Positions 8,598 through 16,764 of a DNA stretch of 64,000 nucleotides are shown piece after piece. The first letter of the stretch is position 1, and every line of letters begins with the position of its first letter. Location: contig NZ_VFOZ01000001.1 of NCBI RefSeq assembly GCF_006716425.1, forward strand, positions 3,100,001 through 3,164,000, in the 5' to 3' direction. This DNA is from Actinoallomurus bryophytorum. Lineage in GTDB: Bacteria > Actinomycetota > Actinomycetes > Streptosporangiales > Streptosporangiaceae. Below the pieces are notes generated by a model. That model did no database searches. It saw only the letters and a program-made list of their open reading frames with translations, and was not told where the DNA came from. The translations under genes were made by a program, and so were the position numbers.

Positions 8598-9047
8598 GTG
8601 AAGGATCACCCGCACGACTCCGCCGCCGAGCTTCGCTCGGCCGGTCTCAGGGTGACGGCCGTCCGGCTCGCCATCCTCGACACGGTGCGCGCCGGCGACC
8701 ATCTGGACGTCGACGCCGTCACCTCGCGAGTACGCGACCGGCTCGGCCACGTGTCGTTCCAGGCCGTATACGAGGCCCTCCATGCCTTCACCACGCTGGG
8801 TCTCGTACGGCGGATCGAGCCCGCGGGAAGCCCGGCGCGCTTCGAGTGCCGGGTCGGAGACAACCACCATCACCTCGTTTGCCGAGAGTGCGGACGCCTC
8901 ACCGACGTCGACTGCGCAGTCGGAGAGGCCCCGTGCCTCGAGCCCGCCAATGACGCCGGATATCTGGTGGACGAGGCCGATGTCACCTTCTGGGGTTTCT
9001 GCCCTGACTGCCGTCAGGCTCACAAGGAGGAATTTGCGCATGACTGA
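8598..9047 (+). CDS. Fur-family peroxide-response repressor (FurA/CatR type)
   Basis: 149 aa. The N-terminal winged helix includes FQAVYEALHAFTTLGLVRRI. The regulatory metal region DNHHHLVCRECG is followed by structural Zn ligands CREC and CPDC. Fur-family regulators paired with catalase (FurA-KatG in mycobacteria, CatR-CatA in Streptomyces) sense peroxide by metal-catalysed oxidation. The gene overlaps the catalase start by 8 nt, so the two are translationally coupled. GTG 8598 is chosen over TTG 8589; neither has a strong ribosome site, and the transcript may be nearly leaderless. A palindromic operator lies at 8563. Confidence 0.88.
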   Translation: MKDHPHDSAAELRSAGLRVTAVRLAILDTVRAGDHLDVDAVTSRVRDRLGHVSFQAVYEALHAFTTLGLVRRIEPAGSPARFECRVGDNHHHLVCRECGRLTDVDCAVGEAPCLEPANDAGYLVDEADVTFWGFCPDCRQAHKEEFAHD

Positions 9048-10497
9048 CCAAAGGCCCATCACCACCACTGACGCCGGCATTCCGGCGCCCAGTGATCACG
9101 ATTCGCTCTCGGTCGGGCCGAACGGACCGCTGCTTCTTCAGGACCACTACGTGATCCAGAAGATGGCGCAGTTCAACCGTGAGCGTGTTCCTGAGCGCGT
9201 CGTCCACGCCAAGGGCGGGGGCGCCTTCGGCTTCATGGAGATCACCGAGGACGTCAGCCAGTTCACCAAGGCGAAGCTTTTTCAGAAGGGGGCCCGCACC
9301 GACCTGCTGCTGCGGTTCTCCTCCGTCGCGGGCGAGCTGGGCTTCCCGGACACCGTGCGTGATCCGCGCGGATTCGCGCTGAAGTTCTACACCGAGGACG
9401 GCAACTACGACCTCGTCGGCAACAACACGCCGGTCTTCTTCATCCGCGACCCGAGCAAGTTCTCCGACTTCATCCACTCCCAGAAGCGCCGCTCGGACAA
9501 CCACCTGCACGACCACAACATGCAGTGGGACTTCTGGACGCTGCGCACCGAGTCCGCGCACCAGGTGACCTTCCTGATGTCGGACCGCGGCACGCCGTAC
9601 TCCTGGCGGCACATGAACGGCTACGGCAGCCACACCTTCATGTGGGTCAACGCCGGCGGCGAGAAGTACTGGGTGAAGTACCACTTCAAGACCGACCAGG
9701 GCGTCAAGAACTTCACCGATGCCGACGCCGGTGCCCAGACCGCGCTCGACCGCGACTTCCACATCCGCGACCTCAGCTACGCGATCAACGCGAGCGAGCA
9801 CCCGACGTGGACCGTACAGGTCCAGGTCATGCCGTTCGAGCACGCCGCGGACTACCGGTTCAACCCGTTCGACCTGACGAAGGTCTGGCCGCACAGTGAC
9901 TATCCGCCGATCAACATCGGCAGGCTCACGCTGAACCGCAACCCGGAAGACTACTTCGCGCAGATCGAGCAGGCGGCGTTCGAGCCCGCCAACCTGGTGC
10001 CCGGCATCGCCGCGAGCCCGGACAAGATGCTGCAGGGCCGGCTGTTCTCCTACCCGGACACGCACCGGTACCGGATCGGCCCCAACTACCTGCAGCTTCC
10101 GGTCAACCGGCCGAAGGTGCCCGTCCACTCCTACAACAAGGACGGCGCCATGCGGTACGAGAACTACGGTGACCCGGTGTACGCGCCGAACACCGCCGGT
10201 GGTCCGCAGGCCGACCCGTCGCTGTACGACGGCGAGAGCTACGGCGTCACCGGTGAGATCGTCCGCGCGGCCTACACGCTGCACGCCGAGGACGACGACT
10301 ACGGCCAGCCGCGTGCCCTGTACGACAACGTGCTGTCCGACACCGACCGCGCCAACCTCGCGGGCAACATCGTCGGCCACGCGTCACGGCCGGAGGTCAC
10401 GGCCGAGATGAAGGTGCGCGTGGTGGAGTACTGGCGCAACGTCTCCAAGGACCTGGGCGACAACGTCGCCAAGGGCCTCGGCGTCAACGGCGGCTGA
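9040..10497 (+). CDS. katA: Monofunctional heme catalase
   Basis: 485 aa, the size of small-subunit heme catalases such as Streptomyces CatA. It disproportionates hydrogen peroxide. The catalytic His56 is in RVVHAKGGG, the distal Asn is in LVGNNTPVFF (about 129) and the proximal heme ligand Tyr338 in RLFSYPDTHRYR. The ATG at 9040 lies inside the end of the fur gene and has AAGGAGG at 9024-9030, so its synthesis follows fur translation. A rho-independent hairpin follows the gene at 10517. The longer frame from 8782 is fur read in another frame. Confidence 0.96.
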   Translation: MTDQRPITTTDAGIPAPSDHDSLSVGPNGPLLLQDHYVIQKMAQFNRERVPERVVHAKGGGAFGFMEITEDVSQFTKAKLFQKGARTDLLLRFSSVAGELGFPDTVRDPRGFALKFYTEDGNYDLVGNNTPVFFIRDPSKFSDFIHSQKRRSDNHLHDHNMQWDFWTLRTESAHQVTFLMSDRGTPYSWRHMNGYGSHTFMWVNAGGEKYWVKYHFKTDQGVKNFTDADAGAQTALDRDFHIRDLSYAINASEHPTWTVQVQVMPFEHAADYRFNPFDLTKVWPHSDYPPINIGRLTLNRNPEDYFAQIEQAAFEPANLVPGIAASPDKMLQGRLFSYPDTHRYRIGPNYLQLPVNRPKVPVHSYNKDGAMRYENYGDPVYAPNTAGGPQADPSLYDGESYGVTGEIVRAAYTLHAEDDDYGQPRALYDNVLSDTDRANLAGNIVGHASRPEVTAEMKVRVVEYWRNVSKDLGDNVAKGLGVNGG

Positions 10498-10516
10498 GCT
10501 CCCCCACCCCCCAAGG

Positions 10517-10546
10517 AAGGGACGGCCCGATCCTGGGCCGTCCCTT
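10517..10546 (+). terminator. Terminator after katA
   Basis: A perfect 12-bp stem (AAGGGACGGCCC / GGGCCGTCCCTT) with a 6-nt loop lies 19 bp after the catalase stop. Its 3' arm ends in TT followed by TCTGG. It probably ends the fur-katA transcript. Confidence 0.8.
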
Positions 10547-10579
10547 TCTGGCTTGAGTCAGAACGGGCGGCGCACGGGG

Positions 10580-10831
10580 TCAGGAGACACGCTGGCCGGT
10601 GGCCCGCTCGGCCTCGATCTCGGCGGCGCGGATCGCCGAGTAAAGAGCGTCGGAGGTGTCCGCCTGCACGATCAGCCGGCAGCCCGCACGCAGTTGCTCG
10701 ATGGTGAGGGCACACGCCGAGGTGCGGAAGGCCCACCATCGTCCGGTATCACTGATCCACAGCCGCCAGCCGGGGAACTCGGCCTCGAGCCGCCCCATCT
10801 CGACCACCCCGGTGCTGGTGATTTCACGCAT
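10580..10831 (-). CDS. Small conserved-type protein, function unknown
   Basis: 83 aa, acidic at the C-terminus (SAIRAAEIEAERATG), with an aromatic core FPGWRLWISDTGRWWAFRT. Small proteins of this style, with a WRxWxSDxGRWWA-like segment, recur in actinomycetes without a known role. The ATG at 10831 has an AAAGGG-like site just upstream. It is convergent with katA and divergent from the Rieske gene, with about 230 bp upstream that hold no other gene. Confidence 0.6.
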   Translation of the reverse strand: MREITSTGVVEMGRLEAEFPGWRLWISDTGRWWAFRTSACALTIEQLRAGCRLIVQADTSDALYSAIRAAEIEAERATGQRVS

Positions 10832-11063
10832 CGACCCTTTAAAGATAAACGAGAGATGATAGGGACGCGAGACCCTGATGTTGACGCGATACGGCCGGTA
10901 TTAGGCGTTTCATTTACTTCATCTCGTGGCACCCCACCCGTCGCCGGAAATTGTCCTCACCACAGGCCCATCCACGGTAGAAATCGGTGTAGACGGGACC
11001 CCGTATGGTGCCCGCGCGAGGCGGCAGGCTAGTGTCCGAAGCAGAGCCATCCGAGGAGGTGCG

Positions 11064-11972
11064 GTGAACCGACAGCGGGTGAGCAGGATCTCCCGGTCCC
11101 TGACCGTGCCCCGCCCTCTCAAGGTCGCCGAGGACCTCGAGCACGCTCACATCCTCGACCGGCCCGCCCGTGGCCTCGCCGGCGCCGTACTCCGCGTACT
11201 CCCGCCGGGACGTCTCAAGGACATCCTTCACGGGGTGCCGCTCGGCCACCCCGCCCATCCTCCGCTCACCGATCTCCCGGTGGGCTGCTGGATGGCCGCC
11301 ACCGTCCTGGACTTCCTGCCGGACACCGAGCGCGCCACCCAGGTGCTGCTGGCCGTCGGGCTGGCGGGCGCGGTCCCGGTGGCCCTGACGGGCGCCGCCG
11401 ACTGGTCCTCGCTCCACATCGAGCAGCAGCGCGTCGGTGTCGCACACTCGGTCGGCACGGTCGCCGCGACGGGCCTGTTCGCCGCCTCACTGATCGCCCG
11501 GGTCCGCGGCCGTACCCGCCAGGGCAAGACCCTGGGCCTCGCGGGCCTCGTCGCGCTCTTCGGCGGCACCTACCTGGGCGGGCATCTGGCCTTCCGCCTC
11601 GGTGCTGGCGCCAGCCACGCCGAGTCGATCACCCACCTGGGCCCGCTCGGCTGGCACGACCTGTGCCCGCTGGACGAGCTGCCCGAGGGCTGGCCGGTCC
11701 ACCGGAGCCTGGGCTACATCAGCCTGTTCGTCCTGCGCTACGGCGAGGACGTCCACGTCCTCGCCGACCGCTGCAGTCACCTCGACGGGCCGCTGCACCA
11801 GGGGCGCATGGTCCGGGTCGACGACGAGATCTGCGTGATCTGCCCCTGGCACGGGAGCACGTTCCAGGTCAGCGACGGCACCGTGGTGCACGGGCCCGCG
11901 ACCGGCCGCCAGCCCGCCTTCGAGACCAGGATCCTCGAAAGCGGCATGATCCAGGTACGCCCCGCCCGCTGA
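11064..11972 (+). CDS. DUF2231 membrane domain fused to Rieske [2Fe-2S] domain
   Basis: 302 aa. Residues 55-180 form a DUF2231-type membrane domain with about four segments and conserved His (GVPLGHPAHPPLTDLPVG). Residues 195-300 are a Rieske domain with cluster ligands C237/H239 (DRCSHL) and C260/H263 (CPWHGSTF). DUF2231 proteins often carry heme or partner with oxidoreductases, so an electron-transfer role in the membrane is likely; partner and acceptor are unknown. GTG 11064 follows GAGGAGGT at 11053-11060; the frame open upstream to 10926 is not supported. Confidence 0.85.
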   Translation: MNRQRVSRISRSLTVPRPLKVAEDLEHAHILDRPARGLAGAVLRVLPPGRLKDILHGVPLGHPAHPPLTDLPVGCWMAATVLDFLPDTERATQVLLAVGLAGAVPVALTGAADWSSLHIEQQRVGVAHSVGTVAATGLFAASLIARVRGRTRQGKTLGLAGLVALFGGTYLGGHLAFRLGAGASHAESITHLGPLGWHDLCPLDELPEGWPVHRSLGYISLFVLRYGEDVHVLADRCSHLDGPLHQGRMVRVDDEICVICPWHGSTFQVSDGTVVHGPATGRQPAFETRILESGMIQVRPAR

Positions 11973-12037
11973 CCTTGCCGACGCGAGCCGGACGGATTAG
12001 CGTCCGATGGCGGGTGAGCAGCAGAAAGGGCGGAGAC

Positions 12038-12643
12038 ATGGCGATCGATCCCAAGACGACCGCGGTCGTTCTCATCGAATACCAGAACGACTTCACCTCC
12101 GAAGGCGGTGTCCTCCACGGCGCCGTGTCCGGGGTGATGGACAGCACCGGGATGCTGGGCAACACGCGCAAGGTCGCCGAGGCGGCGCGCGCGGCCGGGG
12201 CGACCGTGATGCACGCGCCGATCACCTTCGCCGAGGGCTACAACGAGATCACCTCGCACCCGTACGGCATCCTCAAGGGGGTCGTCGACGGCAACGCGTT
12301 CGTCAAGGGGTCCTGGGGAGCGGCGATCATCGACGATCTGGCTCCCGTGGACGGCGACATCGTCATCGAGGGAAAGCGCGGGCTGGACACCTTCGCCAGC
12401 ACCAACCTCGACTTCATCCTGCGCAGCAAGGGCATCACCACCATCGCCCTGGGCGGGTTCCTCACCAACTGCTGCGTCGAGTCGACGATGCGCAGCGGCT
12501 ACGAGAACGGCTACCGGGTCGTCACCCTCACCGACTGCCTCGCCGCGACCTCCGCCGAGGAGCACGACAACGCGCTGAAGTACGACTTTCCGATGTTCTC
12601 CCAGCCGATGGCTGCCACGGAGTTCATCGGCGAGCTTGCCTAG
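12038..12643 (+). CDS. Isochorismatase-family cysteine hydrolase
   Basis: 201 aa. The catalytic triad of the family is visible: Asp18 (IEYQNDF), Lys113 (EGKRGLDTF) and nucleophile Cys146 (FLTNCCVEST), with the usual cis-peptide region before the Cys. Members hydrolyse isochorismate, nicotinamide, N-carbamoyl compounds or similar amides. Nothing adjacent (Rieske protein upstream, small protein downstream) decides between these. The ATG at 12038 is preceded by GGGCGGAG. It ends with a 4-nt overlap with the convergent gene. Confidence 0.85.
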   Translation: MAIDPKTTAVVLIEYQNDFTSEGGVLHGAVSGVMDSTGMLGNTRKVAEAARAAGATVMHAPITFAEGYNEITSHPYGILKGVVDGNAFVKGSWGAAIIDDLAPVDGDIVIEGKRGLDTFASTNLDFILRSKGITTIALGGFLTNCCVESTMRSGYENGYRVVTLTDCLAATSAEEHDNALKYDFPMFSQPMAATEFIGELA

Positions 12644-12891
12644 GACTCCTCGGACGGTTTCGGGGCGGGGTCCCGGCGGTCGTTGAAGGGGTGCTCGACC
12701 AGGGCGAGGACGCGGCTGGCCATGAAACGCGCGGTGCGTACCGGCGTGCCCGTGCGGGTCACCTCGGTCACCTCCACGACGCCCCGGCGGTTGACGACCT
12801 CGACGCGGCGTCCGGCACGGGTGGCCACGACCTCGTACGTGCGGGTCGCTCCGCCGGCGTCGATCATGACCTCCACCCGATCGCCCTTCAT
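12640..12891 (-). CDS. Small beta-rich protein downstream of cupin gene
   Basis: 83 aa, basic. Alternating segments RVEVMIDAGG, TRTYEVVATRAG, RRVEVVNRRG and VVEVTEVTRTG suggest a small all-beta (SH3-like) fold. The family is not recognised. ATG 12891 is chosen because AAGGG is 7 nt upstream; GTG 12897 is an alternative. It lies 21 bp after the cupin gene and is probably co-transcribed with it. Confidence 0.6.
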   Translation of the reverse strand: MKGDRVEVMIDAGGATRTYEVVATRAGRRVEVVNRRGVVEVTEVTRTGTPVRTARFMASRVLALVEHPFNDRRDPAPKPSEES

Positions 12892-12912
12892 GGCCACACC
12901 CTTCTCGAACGT

Positions 12913-13347
12913 CTATTCGATTATTACCCCATGAAGGCAGTGTTCAACCGGGCCGAGAGAGCGTTGGGCGGGCCGGTTCGCGGGCACGAACAACGCCTCG
13001 AACGGTGGCTCGCCAACGCCGGCCGTGACGTGCCCGCGGCCCGTCGTGTCGCTCACGAACACCAGGTCGCCGGGGCCGAACCGCCGTCGGGTGCCATCGC
13101 TGACCCGCACCTCGATCGCGCCGCGCACCATCACGACCCATTGCTCTGCCGGCGCGGGATGCGGGTCACTGTCGAACTCGGCGCTGCGCAGGAAGGTCAC
13201 GGCGCCGGCGACGGACATGCCGCCGGTGAACATCGGCGGCACGCCCTCGGAGATCCGCCTCTCGGTCAGGTCGAGCTCGGCGTCCTCGAACGCGGATCCA
13301 CCATCATGGGTGCGCACGACCCTCGTGTAGGCCTTCACATCGTTCAT
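12913..13347 (-). CDS. Cupin-domain protein
   Basis: 144 aa single cupin. The region PAPAEQWVVMVRGAIEVRV resembles cupin motif 1, and RRFGPGDLVFVSDTTGRGHVT resembles motif 2, which retains its His. Cupins of this kind bind a metal and act as small dioxygenases, isomerases or sensors. The start at 13347 gives a clean MNDVKAYTRVV beginning; frames extending to 13533 read through the divergent regulator. The divergent XRE regulator at 13433 and the shared dyad suggest the cupin is its target. Confidence 0.75.
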   Translation of the reverse strand: MNDVKAYTRVVRTHDGGSAFEDAELDLTERRISEGVPPMFTGGMSVAGAVTFLRSAEFDSDPHPAPAEQWVVMVRGAIEVRVSDGTRRRFGPGDLVFVSDTTGRGHVTAGVGEPPFEALFVPANRPAQRSLGPVEHCLHGVIIE

Positions 13348-13394
13348 GACGCCATGCTCGGAGCCGTCCGGGCCTGCGGGCAATACCGTGCGGG

Positions 13395-13423
13395 GTATCG
13401 ACGGGCGACGGCTCGATCGATAC
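13395..13423. promoter_or_regulatory. Inverted repeat in cupin/XRE divergon
   Basis: GTATCGA (13395-13401) and TCGATAC (13417-13423) form a perfect 7-bp dyad with a 15-nt spacer, lying 10 bp before the XRE start. Arms 22 bp apart centre to centre place both on the same DNA face, as expected of a dimeric helix-turn-helix protein. Confidence 0.45.
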
Positions 13424-13432
13424 GACTGGAGC

Positions 13433-14221
13433 ATGGTCACGATGACGGAGGTCGGCGGGTTCGCCCAGGAGTTGCGGCGATGGCGCACGGTACGGCGCTG
13501 GAGCCAGCTGGACCTCGCCCTGCGCGCGGGCACGACCCAGCGTCATCTCAGCTACATCGAGCAGGGACGGTCCCGGCCCGGCCGAGCCATCGTCCTGCGG
13601 CTGGCGGAGTCACTGGAGCTGACCCTGCGCGAGCGCAACTCCCTGCTGCTCACCGCGGGTTACGCGCCCGTGTTCGCGGAGTCCCGCCTCGACGACCCGG
13701 AGCTGGCGCCGGTACGCGAGGCGATCGACCGCGTCCTGGAGGGCCATCTGCCCTACCCGGCACTCGTCGTACGGCCCTACGGCGAGCTGGTCGCCGCGAA
13801 CACCGCGATCGGCGTGCTCACGGAGGGCGCGGCCGCGCACCTGCTGGCACCGCCCGTCAACGTCGTCCGTCTCGCGCTGCATCCGGACGGCCTGGCGCGC
13901 CGCGTCGAGAACCTCTCCGAGTGGGGCCGGCACGTCATCGAGGGCCTCAACGCGCAGGCGCTGCGCAGCCCGGACGACCGCCTGGACGCGTTCATCGCCG
14001 AGCTGCGGGACTACGTCCCGCCGATGCCCTACGGGCCCGGCCACATCGGCTTCGCGGTGCCGCTGCGCCTGCGCTGTGAGGAGGGTGAGCTACGGCTGAT
14101 CACGACGCTGACCTCGTTCGCGACGGTCGTGGACGTCACGCTCGCGGAGCTGCGGCTCGAGGCGTTCCTGCCGGCCGACGGGGAGTCCGCGCGGATCCTG
14201 CGGCTGCGGGCGGAACGGTAG
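13433..14221 (+). CDS. XRE regulator with MmyB-like ligand-binding domain
   Basis: 262 aa. Residues about 10-70 are a canonical XRE helix-turn-helix (WSQLDLALRAGTTQRHLSYI then EQGRSRPGRAI). The rest, including LTLRERNSLLLTAGYAP and the region around YPALVVRPYGELVAANTA, is the PAS-like MmyB domain that binds fatty-acid-type ligands in studied homologues. ATG 13433 or 13442 may be used; GGAG at 13428 is better spaced for 13442. Family members control adjacent divergent genes, here the cupin. Confidence 0.88.
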   Translation: MVTMTEVGGFAQELRRWRTVRRWSQLDLALRAGTTQRHLSYIEQGRSRPGRAIVLRLAESLELTLRERNSLLLTAGYAPVFAESRLDDPELAPVREAIDRVLEGHLPYPALVVRPYGELVAANTAIGVLTEGAAAHLLAPPVNVVRLALHPDGLARRVENLSEWGRHVIEGLNAQALRSPDDRLDAFIAELRDYVPPMPYGPGHIGFAVPLRLRCEEGELRLITTLTSFATVVDVTLAELRLEAFLPADGESARILRLRAER

Positions 14222-14227
14222 CGCGGC

Positions 14228-14971
14228 TCAGACCAGCTTGATGATGGCGGTCACGCCGACGATCACGATGAGGACGCGCAGGGCCATCGGGGGCAGCCGG
14301 CGGCCGATCGAGGCTCCCGCCAGGCCGCCGAGCGTCGAGCCCACCGCGATGCACACGACGATGGCCCAGTTGACGTGCGCGATGAGGATGAACAGCACCG
14401 CGGCCGCGGCGTTCACGATGCCCGCCAGGACGTTCTTGACGGCGTTCACACGCTGGAGGTTCTCGGCGAGGAAGGTCGCCAGGAGGCCCAGCAGGATGAC
14501 CCCCTGCGCGGCACCGAAGTAGCCGCCGTACACCCCGCTGGCGAGCACGCCGAGCCACAGCCAGGGGCCGCCGTGCGGACGTAGCTGCCGGCCCCCGAGC
14601 CACTGGCTGAGCTTCGGCTGTATGACCACGAGCACGCAGGCGAGCGCGATCAGCACCGGCACGACGATCTCGAACGTCTCTTCGGGAAGGACGAGAAGCA
14701 GCAGACCGCCGGTGACCGCGCCGATCGCCGAGGCGGCGCCCAGCCAGAGCACGCGGGTCCGCTGGCCGTCCAGCTCACGCCGGTAGCCGTACACCCCCGA
14801 GGCGGAGCCCGGCACCAGGCCGACGGTGTTGGAGACGTTCGCCACGACCGGTGGGTACCCCAGGGCGATGAGGACCGGAAAGGTGATGAGCGACCCGGAT
14901 CCCACGATCACGTTGATGCAGCCCGCGGCCAGCCCTGTAGCGAAGATCAACAGCGCATGCAGGGGCGTCAC
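14228..14971 (-). CDS. TauE/SafE-type sulfite or anion exporter
   Basis: 247 aa with eight predicted membrane segments and the family's repeated pattern: GLAAGCINVIVGSGSLITFP early, and ASGVYGGYFGAAQGVILLGL at the start of the second half. TauE/SafE proteins export small sulfur-containing anions, or act as uncharacterised carriers. GTG 14971 follows GAGGCGG. It lies 28 bp downstream of the ABC ATPase gene, suggesting one transcript, though TauE proteins do not need an ATPase. The substrate cannot be deduced. Confidence 0.85.
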   Translation of the reverse strand: MTPLHALLIFATGLAAGCINVIVGSGSLITFPVLIALGYPPVVANVSNTVGLVPGSASGVYGYRRELDGQRTRVLWLGAASAIGAVTGGLLLLVLPEETFEIVVPVLIALACVLVVIQPKLSQWLGGRQLRPHGGPWLWLGVLASGVYGGYFGAAQGVILLGLLATFLAENLQRVNAVKNVLAGIVNAAAAVLFILIAHVNWAIVVCIAVGSTLGGLAGASIGRRLPPMALRVLIVIVGVTAIIKLV

Positions 14972-14999
14972 CGAGCCGCCTCACGGGCGCGGAACGAGA

Positions 15000-15791
15000 T
15001 CACGTAGCGATGGCTCGGGCGTGCCAGCGCCCCTCTTGCCGTTCGACTTGCAGAGGGAGCCCGAAGCACTTCGACAGGTGCTGGTCGGTGAACACCTCGT
15101 CGACCTTCCCTGTGGCGACGACCGAGCCACGGCGCAGCAGCATCGCGTGGGTGAACCCCTCGGGCACCTCTTCGACGTGATGCGTGACGAGTGCCATCGT
15201 CGGCGCGAGACGGTCGACGGCCAGGCTGGTCAGCCGTGCCACGAGGTCCTCTCGGCCACCGAGGTCCAGGCCGGCGGCCGGCTCGTCGAGCAGCAGCAGC
15301 TCCGGGTCGGGCATGAGGGCACGGGCGATGGACACGCGCTTGCGCTCACCTTCGGAAAGCGTCGAGAAACGACGCCGGATCAGGTGCGCGCAGCCGAGCG
15401 CGTCGAGGAGTTCGACGGCACGGGTTACATCCGTGGAGTCATACTCCTCTTTCCACCGGCCGATGATCGCGTAGGAGGCCGTGAGGACCAGATCGATGAC
15501 CTTCTCGTCGGCCGGGACCTTGTCGGCCACCGCCGAGCTGGACAGCCCGATACGGGGCCGGAGTTCGAACACGTCGGCCTGGCCGAGGCGTTCGCCCAGG
15601 ATCTCGACACTGCCCGAGGTCGGGAACAGCATCGCCCCCGCCACCTGCAACAACGTCGTCTTTCCCGCGCCGTTCGGACCGATGATCACCCATCGCTCGT
15701 CCTCCTGCACGGTCCAGTCGATGTTGCGCAGCAGCGTCGACCCCTCGCGCCGGATCTCGACGCCCTTGAGCTTGAGTACCTCGCCGGCCAT
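15000..15791 (-). CDS. ABC transporter ATP-binding protein (ModF/YlmA-like)
   Basis: 263 aa, one nucleotide-binding domain. Walker A is GPNGAGKTT (38-46), the signature LSEGERKRV (145-153), Walker B LLLLDE (165-170), followed by a D-loop and the switch His in LVTHH. It is of the stand-alone type without a permease gene in the same operon. The neighbour is a TauE-like carrier. The unusual ending (KCFGLPLQVERQEGRW) is typical of actinobacterial proteins annotated as iron- or molybdate-type ATPases. ATG 15791 is preceded by AAGGGA; the frame to 15911 has no ribosome site. Confidence 0.85.
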   Translation of the reverse strand: MAGEVLKLKGVEIRREGSTLLRNIDWTVQEDERWVIIGPNGAGKTTLLQVAGAMLFPTSGSVEILGERLGQADVFELRPRIGLSSSAVADKVPADEKVIDLVLTASYAIIGRWKEEYDSTDVTRAVELLDALGCAHLIRRRFSTLSEGERKRVSIARALMPDPELLLLDEPAAGLDLGGREDLVARLTSLAVDRLAPTMALVTHHVEEVPEGFTHAMLLRRGSVVATGKVDEVFTDQHLSKCFGLPLQVERQEGRWHARAIAT

Positions 15792-15896
15792 CGCATCCCT
15801 TCGGTATCTCACGTAGCCGCAGGCGGCAGGGCCGCCGGGCACGCACGGGGTCTCCGGCACGAACCTACGGCATTCGGACGCCTTATGGTTGTCGGC

Positions 15897-16670
15897 ATGC
15901 GAGTCACACACCCCTCAGCCGCCCTCGTCGCCTGGGGCAACGCGTGGCTGACCGGCCACGTGGGGCTCGACGAGGCCGTCGATGTCGTCGAACGCCTGGA
16001 CGGCCCGCATGTCGCCGCCGGCCTCCCGGCCGAATCCGGCGACATGCCGTTGCGCGGTGCCCTCGCGGCCCTGCGGGTGGCCGGGCTGTCCGCGCTGCGG
16101 CTCGCCCTGCCGGCCCCGGGCGACCCGCTCGGGCTGACCGGGCCGCCCGCGTTCAACACGGCCGCGATCGAGGCCGAAGAGGCCGTCCTCCTGACCATCC
16201 GCGACCAGACCTTCGGGCTGATCCCGACCGAGGACCGGCGCGGCTCGTCCTACGTCGGCACCCGCTGGACCATGCACGAGACGCGGTCGGCCGTGGCGGA
16301 CACCCCGCTGCTTCCCGAGGCCGACCATCGCCTGACCGTGGCCGTACGCGAGGCGACCGAGTCGCTCATGTCCGTCGACGGCACCCTGGAGTGGCGGCCG
16401 GAGATCGCCGAGGCTCTCGGCGCGTTGCGTGACTCACATCACCACGAACAGGTCGGCGGCCTGGCCCCGGGCTATCCCGCACGTGCGCACCGGGTGGCGG
16501 CGCTGGCCGGCCGCCTCGCGGTCGTCGTCGACCTGGCGCGGGGCACCGAGGGTGCCACCCTGTCCGCCGCGCAGGTACGCCACCGCGCGGAGGCCCTGCG
16601 TGATCTCGATCACGCCGTACGCCGTGCTCAGGTCGCGGCGTGCAACAGCGTCCTGGACACGGTGAGCTGA
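15897..16670 (+). CDS. Actinobacterial conserved-type protein, function unknown
   Basis: 257 aa, soluble, Ala/Leu-rich and largely helical. It begins MRVTHPSAALVAWGNAWLTG. Features are a mid-section VLLTIRDQTFGLIPTEDRRG followed by SSYVGTRWTMHE, and a helical tail RHRAEALRDLDHAVRRAQVA. No catalytic or binding motif is recognised. ATG 15897 is chosen; ATG 15885 in frame is possible, and no clear ribosome site is seen for either, so the message may be leaderless. The very long open frame upstream to 14826 is antisense to the ABC and TauE genes. Confidence 0.65.
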   Translation: MRVTHPSAALVAWGNAWLTGHVGLDEAVDVVERLDGPHVAAGLPAESGDMPLRGALAALRVAGLSALRLALPAPGDPLGLTGPPAFNTAAIEAEEAVLLTIRDQTFGLIPTEDRRGSSYVGTRWTMHETRSAVADTPLLPEADHRLTVAVREATESLMSVDGTLEWRPEIAEALGALRDSHHHEQVGGLAPGYPARAHRVAALAGRLAVVVDLARGTEGATLSAAQVRHRAEALRDLDHAVRRAQVAACNSVLDTVS

Positions 16671-16709
16671 CCGGCGCCACGGGCCGGCGAATCCGGCTCG
16701 AACGACAAA

Positions 16710-16745
16710 GACGCCCGGGAGGAGCCGATCGCTCCGCCGGGCGTC
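16710..16745. terminator. Bidirectional terminator hairpin
   Basis: GACGCCCGG / CCGGGCGTC form the outer stem and GGAGC / GCTCC the inner stem, between convergent genes ending at 16670 and 16765. It probably serves both strands. Confidence 0.75.
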
Positions 16746-16764
16746 ACTGTCGCTTCAAGCAGAC

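Noticed and set aside
12007-14079. A 690-codon plus-strand frame
   Set aside because: It crosses the isochorismatase, small-protein, cupin and XRE genes in the wrong register, is Arg/Gly-rich and matches no family.
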